The notes under the pieces were generated by a model. The model ran no database searches, was not told the DNA's origin, and was given only the letters and a program-made list of their open reading frames with translations. This document shows, in pieces, positions 37,203 through 46,223 of a DNA stretch of 64,000 nucleotides; the stretch's first letter is position 1; the number at the start of each line of letters is the position of its first letter. Source of the DNA: Deefgea piscis (GTDB lineage: Bacteria; Pseudomonadota; Gammaproteobacteria; Burkholderiales; Chitinibacteraceae); the NCBI RefSeq assembly GCF_013284055.1, contig NZ_CP054143.1:496001-560000 (forward strand). Reading direction: 5' to 3'. Position numbers and translations under genes: made by a program.

Positions 37203-40200
37203 AGCATTGAGTACGCCAGAATTTGAGCAAGCCTTGCGCCAATGCGCAACTGAGGCGATTCATTTAATTGGCTCTATACAAGACCATGGCATTTTGTTGG
37301 TTTTAGATCTAAACGATGAGCTCACCCACGTGAGTAGCAACACCGAGCATTTTTTCGGATTAGATCCTAATGAATTACTAGGTAAAAACATTAAGCACAT
37401 ATCGGCACTACAGCCATTATTGAGCTTGATTAAAGACAAAAAAACAGCTGCTCATCATCAAAATATATCCATAGGAAATAAATATCAATTTAATATCAGC
37501 AAATCGATTCATGATGAAAGTCTATATATCGAATTAACGCCCAATACCATTGAATTAGATAATCAATTTAAAATTGAAAGTACAATTAATGAGCTACTCT
37601 CCATCGATAGAACGACTCATCATTCTGATTACTTCAATTTATTAGCGCAATATATTCAAGAAATTAGCGGATTTGACCATACGATGATCTATCGCTTTGA
37701 TAGTAATTGGGATGGCGAAGTGATCGCAGAAAACTGTCACAATACCTCAGACTCATATCTGGGCTCTCGCTTTCCAGCGAGTGATATCCCCGCACAAGCC
37801 AGGCAGCTCTATACTAAAAACACCATTCGTTATGTCGCTAACGTCGATGCAGATCAAATTCCGATTTTATCTGCCCCCTTATATAGCGATAAAACGCCTG
37901 ATTTAAGTTACATTCAATTACGTTCATTATCACCAATTCATCTGCAATACTTAAAAAACATGGGCGTTGCAGCCTCACTTTCTATTTCCTTGTTACAAAA
38001 TAAACGTTTATGGGGGCTGATTACCTGCCACCATAAAACCCCCAAATTATTAAGCACTCAAGCCTTGCTAAGGTGTGAATTAATCGGCAATTTAGTTTCT
38101 GAACATTTAAATACCGATCAGGTACAGGAACAATTTTCACTTGATGAACAAATCATTCTTTTATTTGGTAAATTATCGCAATTTTTATGGTTGCCACAGC
38201 AAGGCATTCCCGACAAGATTTTAGAAGAAATTCAACATTTAATGTCTGCAGATGGCGTGGTTTTATCCTTAAAAGACAAGCGCCATCATTTTGGTAAAGT
38301 ACCGGAATCAGTTGAACTCGAAGCCTTAATTCAGTGGCTGCATACTCAAGAGGGTGACAAAGCCTTTGCCTGTGATGATCTGAGCTTTCGCTTTGAACCC
38401 GCTAAAGCCTATCAGCATCTGGTTTCTGGGGTTTTGGCAGGACCATTTCCATTCCGCAACGGCAGCTTTGTGCTGTGGTTTCGCTCTGAATACCCTCGTC
38501 ACATTCACTGGGCTGGCGAACCCAATAAAACCCACGTTCATGCTGCTGATGGCTCGCACAGACTAATCCCCAGAACGTCTTTTTCTGAATGGATTCAGAT
38601 GTGGCCAGGGCATGCCCAAGCTTGGCTGCCCGCCCAAATCATGATTGCACAGCGCTTTGGTGCTGCCTTACTGAATCAAATTGAATATATATTCAAGCTA
38701 GAAAAAAACGAGCATGAATTAAATGCAGTCACCGAAAAACTAGAACAAACGCAAGAAATTATGGCGTCAATTATTCGACATATACCAGCGATCGTGACCC
38801 TAAAAAATGCCGATAATTTAAGCTTCAAATTACTTAATCCTGCGGGTTGTGAATTTTTTGGCATTCAAGAAGAAGACATAATCGGCAAAAATGACTTTTA
38901 TTTATTTCCGCAAGAACAAGCCGAACGATTTATTCAAAGTGATCGTCAAATTTTAGCTAAAACTTGCGTTGTTGAAATTAATACCGAAGACATCAGCACC
39001 CGCAACGGCGAAATTAAAACTTTATTTACGCGTAAAATCGCCCTAACCAATAAAAAAGGCGATGCCACTCATTTGCTTGGCGTATCAATCGATGTAACCG
39101 AAAAACGCGCGGCAGAGCATGAAATTGAAAAACTGGCTTTTTATGATCCGCTAACTGGACTCGCTAATCGTCGTCTGATGCTCGATAGGCTAGGCCAAAC
39201 GCTATTAGGTAGCGCCAGATCGGGTAAACATGCTGCGCTCATATTAATTGATTTAGATAATTTCAAATCACTGAATGATATCCATGGCCATGATGCCGGC
39301 GATTGGCTACTCAAAGAAGTCGCCAATCGGCTAATTAGTGTAGTTAGAAAAGGCGATACCGTTGCCCGATTGGGTGGCGATGAATTTGTGCTTATTTTGG
39401 ATGATCTTAACGCCGATGAATCGCATGCGGCACAAGATTTAGAGTGGATTGCCAAGCAAATTTTAGAGCAATTCATTCATGAGTTTCAAATCCAAATGCC
39501 AAATGAAATCGAAGTCAAATCGGCAATTCAACATCGCTGCAGTCCAAGTATTGGCATTTCTCTATTTCAAGGCTGTACCTTAAGTGCAGAAGAAATACTC
39601 AAGCGTGCCGATACCGCAATGTATCAAGCAAAGAGTGGCGGCAAAAACACCTACCGTTTTTTTGATCCGGAAATGCAAAAAGCGGTTTTAACACGAATTA
39701 CACTAGAAACTGAATTACGCCACGCCGTAGTTCAGGAACAATTTATTCTGTATTTTCAGCCGCAGGTGAATCATTTAGGGCAATACATTGGCGCCGAAAC
39801 TTTAATTCGCTGGCAACACCCCAAGCAAGGCTTAATTTCACCAGCAGAGTTTATTCCTTTAGCAGAAGAAACCGGCTTAATCCTACCGATGGGGTTTTGG
39901 GTGCTGGAACAAGCCTGCCAACATCTAGCACGTTGGGCAGTCGACCCTTTATTTGCACACCTCACCTTATCGGTGAATGTCAGTGCCAAGCAATTTGGGT
40001 TACCTAGTTTTGAGCATGAAATTAAGCAATTACTCGCGACCTATCAAACCAATCCAAATCGGCTAAAAATCGAAATCACCGAAAGCTTATTTTTAGACAA
40101 AACCGAGGTTGTTATTAACAAAATGAATGCCATTCGCAAACAAAAAGTGGCCTTTTCAATTGATGACTTTGGTACTGGTTTTTCTTCTCTTTCATATTTA

Positions 40201-40470
40201 AAACGCTTGCCACTCGAACAATTAAAAATTGATCAGTCTTTTATCCAAGACATATTAAGTAATCCAAAAGACGCGGCGATTGCCTCAACCATTATTGCCC
40301 TGGGCAAAAATCTTTGCTTAACCGTCATTGCCGAAGGGGTAGAAACCCAAGCGCAACAAAACCTATTAAAAAGCATGGGATGCCTGAGTTATCAGGGCTA
40401 TTTATTTGGTCAGCCGATGAAAATGGCTGATTTTGAGCAGCTGATCAATACACAGCCTACCGTTAAATAG
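37192..40470 (+). CDS. Bacteriophytochrome with GGDEF and EAL output domains
   Basis: A 1092-residue cytoplasmic red-light sensor. Domains: PAS (about 20-125, chromophore Cys18 in LRQCATEAIHLIGSIQDHG), GAF (145-310, with PASDIP and SPIHLQYLKNMG), PHY (325-500, with the tongue motif PRTSF), a helical linker, a second PAS/PAC (540-650), GGDEF (665-830) and EAL (845-1085). GGDEF is intact (728-732) and carries an RxxD inhibition site (RKGD, 719-722). The EAL domain has all usual catalytic residues, with ETL in place of EAL and the metal-binding DDFGTG. Both synthesis and breakdown of c-di-GMP are possible under light control. Confidence 0.93.
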   Translation: MPNRALSTPEFEQALRQCATEAIHLIGSIQDHGILLVLDLNDELTHVSSNTEHFFGLDPNELLGKNIKHISALQPLLSLIKDKKTAAHHQNISIGNKYQFNISKSIHDESLYIELTPNTIELDNQFKIESTINELLSIDRTTHHSDYFNLLAQYIQEISGFDHTMIYRFDSNWDGEVIAENCHNTSDSYLGSRFPASDIPAQARQLYTKNTIRYVANVDADQIPILSAPLYSDKTPDLSYIQLRSLSPIHLQYLKNMGVAASLSISLLQNKRLWGLITCHHKTPKLLSTQALLRCELIGNLVSEHLNTDQVQEQFSLDEQIILLFGKLSQFLWLPQQGIPDKILEEIQHLMSADGVVLSLKDKRHHFGKVPESVELEALIQWLHTQEGDKAFACDDLSFRFEPAKAYQHLVSGVLAGPFPFRNGSFVLWFRSEYPRHIHWAGEPNKTHVHAADGSHRLIPRTSFSEWIQMWPGHAQAWLPAQIMIAQRFGAALLNQIEYIFKLEKNEHELNAVTEKLEQTQEIMASIIRHIPAIVTLKNADNLSFKLLNPAGCEFFGIQEEDIIGKNDFYLFPQEQAERFIQSDRQILAKTCVVEINTEDISTRNGEIKTLFTRKIALTNKKGDATHLLGVSIDVTEKRAAEHEIEKLAFYDPLTGLANRRLMLDRLGQTLLGSARSGKHAALILIDLDNFKSLNDIHGHDAGDWLLKEVANRLISVVRKGDTVARLGGDEFVLILDDLNADESHAAQDLEWIAKQILEQFIHEFQIQMPNEIEVKSAIQHRCSPSIGISLFQGCTLSAEEILKRADTAMYQAKSGGKNTYRFFDPEMQKAVLTRITLETELRHAVVQEQFILYFQPQVNHLGQYIGAETLIRWQHPKQGLISPAEFIPLAEETGLILPMGFWVLEQACQHLARWAVDPLFAHLTLSVNVSAKQFGLPSFEHEIKQLLATYQTNPNRLKIEITESLFLDKTEVVINKMNAIRKQKVAFSIDDFGTGFSSLSYLKRLPLEQLKIDQSFIQDILSNPKDAAIASTIIALGKNLCLTVIAEGVETQAQQNLLKSMGCLSYQGYLFGQPMKMADFEQLINTQPTVK

Positions 40471-40592
40471 CCGCAAACTGAATGCGATTTAGGCGATTTT
40501 AATTAAAAATTTTTTCATCCCATAAAACGGGCATTCCTATTGAGCGTGATCTTGGTAAAATCAGTTTTTGCCCACGTCAAAAGATCAATGCC

Positions 40593-41660
40593 ATGAGCCG
40601 TTTTTGGAGCCCTGTTGTTCACACCCTTACGCCGTATACGCCGGGTGAACAGCCTAAAATCACTAATCTGATCAAACTCAATACCAATGAAAATCCGTAT
40701 GGCCCATCACCTAAAGCCATCAGCGCGATGCAAGCTGCGGTGAATGATTTTTTACGGCTGTATCCTGATCCCAATGGCGATGTGCTTAAAGACGCGGTGG
40801 CGCATTTTCATCGCGCCGATGGCATTACGCGAGCGAATGTCTTTGTGGGCAATAGCTCAGATGAAGTATTGGCGCATACCTTTCAAGCGCTGCTAAAGCA
40901 CGATGCACCACTGCTGTTTCCCGATATTAGCTACAGCTTTTATCCGGTGTATTGCGGCTTGTATGGCATTGAATATCGCAGTGTGCCGCTGAACGACGCG
41001 TTTGCAATCGACACCAACGATTACACCGGCGGTGGCGCGATTATCTTCCCGAATCCCAATGCCCCAACCGGTATTTTGCTGCCACTGGCGCAAATCGAAG
41101 CACTATTAAAAGCGCATCCCAATCAAGTGCTGGTGGTGGACGAAGCCTATATCGACTTTGGCGGTAGCAGCGCGATTGCGCTGGTGAATCGTTTTAATAA
41201 TTTGCTGGTGGTGCAAACGCTGTCTAAATCTCGCTCTTTAGCGGGATTACGCGTTGGCTTTGCTGTTGGCCACGCCGATTTGATTGCGGGGTTGGAGCGG
41301 GTTAAAAATAGCTTTAACTCCTATCCGCTCGATCGCATTGCGCTGGCCGGTGCCGTGGCAGCTATTGAAGATACAGCGTATTTCAATCAAACCTGCACGG
41401 CAATTAACACCACACGAGATACCCTCACCCAGCAATTAAGCCAATTGGGATTTGAGGTGTTGCCATCACACGCCAATTTTGTTTTTGCATCTCATCCACA
41501 AAGAGATGCGGCTGAGCTCGCACAAGCACTGCGCGAGCGCGCGATTTTAGTTCGTCACTTCAAACTACCGCGCATTGAGCAATTTTTGCGGATTTCGATC
41601 GGCAGCGATGCCGAAAGCGCTGCATTGATCGCAGCTTTGCAAACCATTCTCAAGGCCTAA
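40593..41660 (+). CDS. hisC: Histidinol-phosphate aminotransferase HisC
   Basis: A 355-residue PLP-dependent aminotransferase of histidine synthesis (imidazole acetol phosphate to histidinol phosphate). Motifs: [13 protein letters not shown] near the N-terminus, [10 protein letters not shown], and the PLP lysine K212 in [14 protein letters not shown]. Length is normal. It stands alone, not in a his operon; HisC paralogues may also serve in aromatic amino acid synthesis. Confidence 0.93.
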   Translation: MSRFWSPVVHTLTPYTPGEQPKITNLIKLNTNENPYGPSPKAISAMQAAVNDFLRLYPDPNGDVLKDAVAHFHRADGITRANVFVGNSSDEVLAHTFQALLKHDAPLLFPDISYSFYPVYCGLYGIEYRSVPLNDAFAIDTNDYTGGGAIIFPNPNAPTGILLPLAQIEALLKAHPNQVLVVDEAYIDFGGSSAIALVNRFNNLLVVQTLSKSRSLAGLRVGFAVGHADLIAGLERVKNSFNSYPLDRIALAGAVAAIEDTAYFNQTCTAINTTRDTLTQQLSQLGFEVLPSHANFVFASHPQRDAAELAQALRERAILVRHFKLPRIEQFLRISIGSDAESAALIAALQTILKA

Positions 41661-41713
41661 TTTGAATGGCATCCGAGTCAGTGCCAGTTTGCGATCAATC
41701 TTGCACTAACCCT

Positions 41714-41785
41714 AGGGTCTGTTGACGTTTGGTTTGCCGCGAAAATCGCTCCAGCGCGGCGGGAAACTGAACATCAACAGACCCT
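41714..41785. repeat. Short palindromic element (72 bp)
   Basis: Outer inverted repeats AGGGTCTGTTGA (41714-41725) / TCAACAGACCCT (41774-41785), with pairing continuing imperfectly inward to about 24 bp, enclose a nested GCCGCG/CGCGGC hairpin. It resembles a MITE or degenerate insertion-sequence end pair; no target duplication is evident. Confidence 0.7.
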
Positions 41786-41916
41786 TAGTACGTTTAGTAT
41801 TAAAATATTACTTTTCTTGCAATACCTACCTTACATCAATCCTGTATATTAGCAATACCTAATAAACAATCTAGACCAAGTACCATCATCCCGAATAGGT
41901 CAAATAGACAAGTCCC

Positions 41917-43515
41917 ATGAATTCATTTTTTGTTAAGCCTATGTTTGGGAGCTCGAAAGCGTTTCGCATCTTATTAATAGCAGGATGCAACCTAGGGGTT
42001 TTTCTATTACTTGCGCTCTTGGTCTGGCAAGTGGCGAGCTATCAATCGCGGCAATCGATTCGATTGCTCACTGAACGTGGCTCGGCGATGATTGAGCTGT
42101 CTTTACGTAATGCCTATACCGTGCTGGATAAAATCGCTTTAAATCCAACAGCACCTTGCCAAGATTTATACGCGGATTTACAAAAAATCAGCGCAGCGAC
42201 GCCCTACTTTCGCTCGATTTATATTGCAGATAGCCAAACACAGCGTATTTTTTGCTCATCGGCCCATGCGCTCGGCCAAATAGACTCACCGATACAAACC
42301 CTGATTAGTGATGGCGCAATGCAGGCCAGCGGCATTGCTTGGCATAAGAACAGTCTGGTTTCAAATCGAGAAGCTTTAGTTATTTATCGCAAACTGGATA
42401 ATGGTCGCGTACTTATCGGCGTACTGGATTCACAATATTACAAAGATATTTTGCAACTGGTCATGGGCTTGCGGGTTAAAACAATTACGCTCAAAGTCGG
42501 TAATTTACAGCTCGTGAATCAGGGTAATGATTTTGTATTAACGCCACTGACCGAGGCCAAAAACGATAGCACATTAGTATCGCTAGATCAGCTGCCAGTT
42601 AAAGTCACCGCAGAGCATAATCACTTTCAGTTACGAAAATATATTGAAACTAACTTACCGCTAGCCTTCTTACTGGGCATGATTTTTCTTGCTTGGAGCA
42701 GTCGCTGGATTTGGCTACGACTCGGAGAAAAAAACAACTTTCGCCAGCAAGTCATCGAATCAATTGCACAACAGCAATTTATACCGTATTACCAACCCGT
42801 CATTGGTCAGCAAAATACCATCTCTGGCGTAGAAATACTTGCACGCTGGCAACATCCAACGCTTGGCGTATTAAACCCCGCGGTATTTATTCAACAAGCT
42901 GAAGCGCAAAATGTGTTGACTCAAATTATGCTGAGTTTAATTCAACAAGCAGAAAATGATTTAACCAACAAACCCATTCCAGCCCAATCGCGCGTTGGGC
43001 TGAATATGACAGCACAACAATTAACCGAGCAGCCCATGCTCAATGCGATCTTTGCCTTCAATGCAAAATTAAAATATCTTGATTACCAACTGGTGATTGA
43101 ATTAACTGAAGAAGGATTAGTCAGCGACCCTGATTTGGCCAATAAAATCATTCAAGAAATGGGACAATCCGGCATTATGGTGGCGATAGATGACTTTGGT
43201 ATTGGGCATAGCTCACTGGCTTCTTTAAGCCGCTTTCCATTTCATTATTTAAAAATCGATAAAAGCTTTATTGATCACATTGTTAGCCGAGAAAAAGACC
43301 AAATTATTGTTGCGAATATGGTCGATATGGCACGACAACTTAATTTAAATGTCGTTGCCGAAGGCGTAGAAAGTAAAGATCAAGCGGATTATCTAGCGAT
43401 ACTGGGCATTGATTATTTGCAGGGGTTTTATTTCTCTAAACCTTTACCGATTGCCGAGTTGGCTCAGTTTAAATTTAATCCCGTAAACTCAGCGCAGTTC
43501 CCTTACTTTCACTAA
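41917..43515 (+). CDS. CSS-motif EAL-domain phosphodiesterase
   Basis: A 532-residue inner-membrane protein. A first membrane helix (about 17-40), a periplasmic CSS domain (about 45-240) with the C113-S-S motif (RIFCSSAH) and a second Cys (C81), and a second helix (about 245-265) precede a cytoplasmic EAL domain (about 275-525). Here the signature is EIL, with the other metal and catalytic residues present (NMTAQQL, ELTEE, IDDFG, KIDKSF, AEGVES, QGFYFS). It probably degrades c-di-GMP, with activity set by the redox state of the periplasmic disulfide, as known for CSS-EAL proteins. Confidence 0.92.
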   Translation: MNSFFVKPMFGSSKAFRILLIAGCNLGVFLLLALLVWQVASYQSRQSIRLLTERGSAMIELSLRNAYTVLDKIALNPTAPCQDLYADLQKISAATPYFRSIYIADSQTQRIFCSSAHALGQIDSPIQTLISDGAMQASGIAWHKNSLVSNREALVIYRKLDNGRVLIGVLDSQYYKDILQLVMGLRVKTITLKVGNLQLVNQGNDFVLTPLTEAKNDSTLVSLDQLPVKVTAEHNHFQLRKYIETNLPLAFLLGMIFLAWSSRWIWLRLGEKNNFRQQVIESIAQQQFIPYYQPVIGQQNTISGVEILARWQHPTLGVLNPAVFIQQAEAQNVLTQIMLSLIQQAENDLTNKPIPAQSRVGLNMTAQQLTEQPMLNAIFAFNAKLKYLDYQLVIELTEEGLVSDPDLANKIIQEMGQSGIMVAIDDFGIGHSSLASLSRFPFHYLKIDKSFIDHIVSREKDQIIVANMVDMARQLNLNVVAEGVESKDQADYLAILGIDYLQGFYFSKPLPIAELAQFKFNPVNSAQFPYFH

Positions 43516-43522
43516 GTCAGAA

Positions 43523-43560
43523 TAAAAACGCCGTCAACTCACGTTGACGGCATTTTCTTT
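43523..43560. terminator. Bidirectional terminator
   Basis: GCCGTCAAC / GTTGACGGC stem with a TCAC loop, flanked by A-rich and T-rich sequence, between convergent genes. Confidence 0.85.
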
Positions 43561-43590
43561 GCTGAATCGCTGTTTAGCGATACGAATGCA

Positions 43591-44118
43591 TCATTCCTTG
43601 GATGAAGGCGCCTTCACCAACAAAGGTAGCCCTGCCACCATCAACACCACTTCCACGGCTTGTGCCGCCACCCACTGCATAAAGCTGCCGTGTAAATCCA
43701 CAAAATGGCGGCCCATCTGCGTTTCGGCGTGTAAGCTCCAGCCGATTTCATTACCCACGGCAATCACGGTTTGCGGCGTACATGCGGCAAAGGCAGCCCA
43801 GCGAATTTGCGCCTCAAGCAGCGTTGCATCGCCATCGTAAGCGCAATCGGTAAATAGATTGGTGAGCCACAAAGTAATGCAATCGAGCACCATGACCTCG
43901 CCGCTAAAACCATGCGCCGCCAGATCAATCTCTTGCTCTAAATTCACCCAGCGCGCATCGCGCTGCGCTTGATGCCGAGCAATCCGCTGGGCAAAGTCAT
44001 CATCCCACACGCGCGACGTGGCCAAATACGCCGGCCGCGTAGAGAGCGCCAAAGCACGCTGTTCTGCGTAGCGGCTTTTGCCGCTTTTTTGCCCACCGCT
44101 AATTAAAATCAATTGCAT
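43591..44118 (-). CDS. cobU: Adenosylcobinamide kinase/guanylyltransferase CobU
   Basis: A 175-residue bifunctional enzyme activating adenosylcobinamide for cobalamin assembly. The P-loop is GGQKSGKS (8-15); ARHQAQRD holds the His that is guanylylated; LDCITLWLTNLF and GNEIGWSLHAET are family motifs. The ATG at 44118 is chosen because the protein then begins directly with the nucleotide-binding strand. It follows the EamA gene (77 bases). No other cob genes are adjacent and no cobalamin riboswitch is visible before it. Confidence 0.93.
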   Translation of the reverse strand: MQLILISGGQKSGKSRYAEQRALALSTRPAYLATSRVWDDDFAQRIARHQAQRDARWVNLEQEIDLAAHGFSGEVMVLDCITLWLTNLFTDCAYDGDATLLEAQIRWAAFAACTPQTVIAVGNEIGWSLHAETQMGRHFVDLHGSFMQWVAAQAVEVVLMVAGLPLLVKAPSSKE

Positions 44119-44195
44119 ATAAACCGACCTGTAGATGTGTTGGCGGCAAAAAAAGGCGTCGAGGCGGTGAATTAAACCTGCATTCAATTTTCTAG

Positions 44196-45086
44196 CTAGT
44201 ATTTAGCTGCAGGCCATTTAAATCCATGCTCAGCGTAATATACCCCAAGCAAAATTAAAACTGCGCCAGCTGCACCAACAGCGGTAATGCGCTCGCCCAA
44301 AATCACAATCGCAGTGAGCATGGTGACCATAGGGATTAAATAAATGTAATTACTGGCTTTCACCGCGCCGATGATACCCAGCGCTTTATTCCACGCCACA
44401 AAGCACAGCGCCGAAGCGATTACACCTAAAAACAGCATATTGCCGCCTTGTATTGGATTAAGCCACAAAGCCAAATCCAAGCGATAACCCATGATCCATG
44501 CGGCGGGTAGCAAGGTAACGATGCCGTAAAAAAACACTTGCCGCGTTAAAAATAAATACCCATAGCGCTGCCCTGCTCGCTTGAGTAATAAGCAATAAAT
44601 CGCCCACGCTGCCCCCGCGGATAAAGCCAAAATATCGCCCAGTGGATTGAGTTTTAAAATCACGCTGCCATTAAACATCACTAAGGCCACGCCTGCTAAT
44701 GCAATTAAAGAGCCAACAATTAAGCGCAGACTGAGTTTTTCATCGTGCGTGGTGAAATGGGCAAAAAATGCCGTAAGTAATGGCGCGGATGAGACTAATA
44801 AACCCACGCTGGAGGCTTGCGTATATTGCAGCGCGATATTTTCAGTTAAAAAATACAGCGTTACACCAAATAAACCTAGGCCACAGAAATACAATTCTTC
44901 GCGCCATTGCGGTTTTTTAAGCACCGGGTGCATTAAAAACAATAAAGCGTAGGCCAAGACAAAACGATCAAGGGCAATTTCAACCGGGCTGCGAAAGTCT
45001 AATAAGATTTTGGTGGAAACAAAGGTCACGCCCCAGACCAAAACACAAAACAACACCATTAAATGGCCTTTTAAAACCGGTTTCAT
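44196..45086 (-). CDS. EamA/DMT-family transporter
   Basis: A 296-residue inner-membrane protein with ten predicted membrane segments in two EamA repeats (for example LFCVLVWGVTFVSTKILLD and GAVKASNYIYLIPMVTMLTA). Substrates of this superfamily include amino acids and metabolites; none can be assigned. The ATG follows AAGGGGTAA. Confidence 0.88.
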   Translation of the reverse strand: MKPVLKGHLMVLFCVLVWGVTFVSTKILLDFRSPVEIALDRFVLAYALLFLMHPVLKKPQWREELYFCGLGLFGVTLYFLTENIALQYTQASSVGLLVSSAPLLTAFFAHFTTHDEKLSLRLIVGSLIALAGVALVMFNGSVILKLNPLGDILALSAGAAWAIYCLLLKRAGQRYGYLFLTRQVFFYGIVTLLPAAWIMGYRLDLALWLNPIQGGNMLFLGVIASALCFVAWNKALGIIGAVKASNYIYLIPMVTMLTAIVILGERITAVGAAGAVLILLGVYYAEHGFKWPAAKY

Positions 45087-45141
45087 TGTTACCCCTTAGT
45101 CGGCCCAGCAAAGTTGAATTGCGATTTTACACAGCGCCTGC

Positions 45142-46206
45142 TTATTTGTTGCTTAGGTAACGCCGCACTGCCGCATTGTGTTGTTCTAAGGTCTCGGAAA
45201 ACGCCGAGTAACCGTCGCCTTTGGCGACAAAATAAAATGCATTGGTACTGCTTGGCTGCGTTGCAGCAATCATTGCCGCTTCACCAACCATGGCAATCGG
45301 TGTCGGTGGCAATCCAGCGCGGGTATAGGTGTTGTAAGGCGTATCGGTACGCAAATGCGCTTTGGTGATATCGCCTTTAAACGCTTCGCCAACGCCATAA
45401 ATCACTGTTGGATCGGTTTGTAAACGCATGCCCTTACGTAAACGATTGACAAATACGCCCGAGACCATCGGTCGATCAGCCGCTTTGCCGGTTTCTTTCT
45501 CAATAATGGATGCCAAAATCAACGCGTCGTAGGCCGATTTAAGTGGCAAATCAGGGTGACGATTAGCCCATGCGGCATCGAGTTTTTCTTGCATTAATTG
45601 ATGCGCACGCGCTAATAGCTTGAGGTCTGAGCTGCCTTTATCGATGCGATAACTATCGGGAAAAAATAAGCCCTCTGGCGACGCTGCGCTAATGCCTAAT
45701 GCCGCCAAAATTTCGCTATCGCTCATGGCCGCTGTATCGTGTTTTAAATTGGGATGAGCGTTGAGCGCGCGACGTAGATCGCGCCAATTCCAGCCCTCGA
45801 TCATGCTGAACATTTGTAAATCAACCTCACCTTTGGCTAATTTTTTAAGGATTTGCCAAGGCGACATCGGTGCTTTTAAAACGTAACTACCGGCTTTAAT
45901 GCTGGCATCTTGCCCAGTAATTCGCGCCAGCAAAATAAATAATGGCGCGGAATCGATAGCCCCTTGCTGCACCAATTGCGCAGCAACCGCATTCACGCCA
46001 CCGCGCTCAATCAAGACCGAATGCGAAGGCGGATTGGGCTGCTCTGATTGTGTCCAGCTATAAAACCATGCGCCACCAGCAATGAGTACGGCAAAAAAAC
46101 CAAAAATGAGTAAGCCAAACAAGCGCCCCCAAAACGATACGGGTTTATTTACTGCTTTCTTGTGGTAGAGATTGGGTTTCTTTTTATAGGGTGTTGGTGC
46201 AGCCAC
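45142..46206 (-). CDS. mltG: Endolytic murein transglycosylase MltG
   Basis: A 354-residue inner-membrane enzyme that cuts glycan strands during peptidoglycan synthesis. A basic N-terminus and one membrane helix (about 31-49) precede a LysM-like and catalytic YceG domain, with the active-site Glu in SIIEKETGKAADRP and LQTDPTVIYG nearby. It lies 17 bases after dinG-like gene and is likely in the same operon. Confidence 0.93.
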   Translation of the reverse strand: MAAPTPYKKKPNLYHKKAVNKPVSFWGRLFGLLIFGFFAVLIAGGAWFYSWTQSEQPNPPSHSVLIERGGVNAVAAQLVQQGAIDSAPLFILLARITGQDASIKAGSYVLKAPMSPWQILKKLAKGEVDLQMFSMIEGWNWRDLRRALNAHPNLKHDTAAMSDSEILAALGISAASPEGLFFPDSYRIDKGSSDLKLLARAHQLMQEKLDAAWANRHPDLPLKSAYDALILASIIEKETGKAADRPMVSGVFVNRLRKGMRLQTDPTVIYGVGEAFKGDITKAHLRTDTPYNTYTRAGLPPTPIAMVGEAAMIAATQPSSTNAFYFVAKGDGYSAFSETLEQHNAAVRRYLSNK

Positions 46207-46223
46207 TGCGTTTTACCTTAGGG

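Noticed and set aside
43591-45141. Cobalamin riboswitch before the EamA/cobU genes
   Set aside because: No B12-box-like sequence or suitable leader is visible before either gene.
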